A stretch of 22,492 bases of DNA, taken from NCBI GenBank assembly GCA_964496575.1, contig CAZCAC010000137.1, positions 1-22,492 of the forward strand, read 5' to 3'. The notes under the pieces were generated by a model. It did no database searches and had not been told where the DNA came from. It saw only the letters and a program-made list of their open reading frames with translations. The position numbers were made by a program, and so were the translations under genes. How positions within the stretch are numbered: position 1 is the stretch's first letter; each line of letters opens with the position of its first letter. Positions 21,877 through 22,492 of this stretch are shown in pieces. This stretch comes from CAZCAC01 sp964496575. Lineage in GTDB: Bacteria; Planctomycetota; UBA1135; GCA-002686595.

Positions 21877-22492
21877 GTGTGCGCCGGGAGACTGGCAAGG
21901 TGAAGAGAATGAAAGAGTCTTACGATGAAGGGCCAGCCACCCACATCGGCCCCGAGTCATGCGTCCCCACCCGTGAGGGTAGGCAGGCGGGTCACCCGCC
22001 CTGGGGTCGAAGCGTTGACAGGGGTACGCATAGGCCGGGTATTGAGCCGCGAAAGAGCACTCAGTCGAGGGGGCTGACGTCGTACGGAGTACGGAAAGCA
22101 ACATGGCACCGGGCGCTACAGGCGAGTCCGATGCCGCCCCTCCGCGGTCTGAGACCCCGCGCATGTGCGGAATCACCTTGCACGGGAACCGGGAGGCCTC
22201 CTGACCGATCGCGCCACGAGATGGCCGGCGTGATCCGCGACGAGAATCCCAAGGGAGCAATGCGTCGATGAACGGAAAGGAGGAGTCGGACGGGCGCGTA
22301 GTACCGAAGAAGCTTCCGAACAAAGGACGGGCTGCGGCCCGTCCGGCGGAGGAGGTGGAGGGAAGGCACCCGACCAAAGGGAGCTCGACGAAGGGAACCA
22401 GGGGCCGGGCACAGGACCGGGGAACCCTGCGACATGACCTCCGCCGAGGAGCGTACCGAGCAAAGCCGGTACGACGGGCCTACATTCCAAAG
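21877..22492 (+). mobile_element. Group II intron, 5' portion (runs off the window)
   Basis: The element starts with GTGTG, matching the group II intron 5' consensus GUGYG. A several-hundred-base GC-rich, structured, stop-rich leader follows, of the kind that forms domains I-III, before a reverse-transcriptase frame at 22268 in the expected domain IV position. A GGAGT at 22086-22090, within the local inverted repeat GTACGGAGTAC, is complementary to ACTCC, the last five bases before the intron. It is a candidate EBS1-IBS1 pairing. The 3' end, domains V-VI and the downstream exon lie outside the window. The structural class could not be fixed without folding. Insertion next to a hairpin is typical of class C introns. 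Confidence 0.75.
22268..22492 (+). CDS. Group II intron-encoded reverse transcriptase/maturase, N-terminal part, probably internally deleted
   Basis: The frame is open for 75 residues to the window edge, with GGGAG about 10 nt before the ATG. It starts MNGKEESDGRVVPKKLPNK and continues AEEVEGRHPTKGSSTKGT, the characteristic leader of many bacterial intron-encoded proteins. It ends LRRGAYRAKPVRRAYIPK, the conserved block just before the RT-1 ending ADGRQRPLG. In full-length relatives I recall about 70 or more residues between these two blocks (RT-0 and the FTALLHHV...AAPGVDG region). Here only about a dozen separate them and the frame is kept. This suggests an in-frame internal deletion, so the protein may be inactive. 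The comparison is from memory, so the deletion is less certain than the family. Confidence 0.72.
   Translation, partial: MNGKEESDGRVVPKKLPNKGRAAARPAEEVEGRHPTKGSSTKGTRGRAQDRGTLRHDLRRGAYRAKPVRRAYIPK

Noticed and set aside
1..22492. tRNA, rRNA or riboswitch genes
   Set aside because: I scanned by eye for tRNA cloverleaf landmarks and rRNA conserved segments and saw none; a covariance-model scan could still find a weak case.

Overview
This is a GC-rich bacterial window with very dense coding on both strands. Three things point to Planctomycetota, probably an uncultivated or marine lineage: a DUF1549/DUF1553 - DUF1501 - PPC-domain cluster; an FG-GAP repeat protein ending in a Cys-rich 'CFGDGSGTPCPCGN' module; and several anchored proteins with zinc ribbons or carboxypeptidase-regulatory-like domains. 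This assignment is inferred from gene content. There is no rRNA, tRNA or marker gene here to confirm it.

Region 1 (1-4888, + strand) is metabolic. It holds the 3' end of a short-chain dehydrogenase, a thiolase, a DUF35 zinc-ribbon/OB-fold partner, then after a 356-nt gap a 2-oxoacid:acceptor oxidoreductase alpha subunit translationally coupled to a fused beta-gamma subunit. The SDR-thiolase-DUF35 trio resembles CoA-thioester side-chain degradation modules such as bbs of anaerobic toluene degradation. The oxidoreductase could make an acyl-CoA and reduced ferredoxin for the same pathway. The substrate cannot be read from this window.

Region 2 (4889-5363) is a convergent intergenic gap filled by a 99-nt-armed inverted repeat made of ACGGAG-type short motifs.

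Region 3 (5364-10640, - strand) is a three-gene operon read right to left: DUF1549/DUF1553 protein, Tat-exported DUF1501 protein, secreted PPC-domain protein. Region 4 (10876-13366) has a membrane-anchored protein built from carboxypeptidase-regulatory-like folds and, divergent to it, an orphan C-terminal piece of an alpha/alpha-toroid (squalene-cyclase-like) protein.

Region 5 (13451-18133, + strand) has a double-zinc-ribbon membrane protein overlapping a 996-residue membrane-anchored putative metallopeptidase (HELCH motif), then a DUF5684 protein with two more zinc ribbons. Region 6 (18182-21644, - strand) has a CPBP-type intramembrane protease and a secreted seven-repeat FG-GAP protein.

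Region 7 (21645-22492) contains a 69-nt palindromic repeat, also present at 19008-19076, and the 5' part of a group II intron that begins exactly at the palindrome's end. The intron's reverse-transcriptase frame opens at 22268, runs off the window, and appears to lack the RT-0/RT-1 region. The intron-palindrome junction, the long inverted repeat and the bbs-like/2-oxoacid oxidoreductase locus are the points most worth following up.
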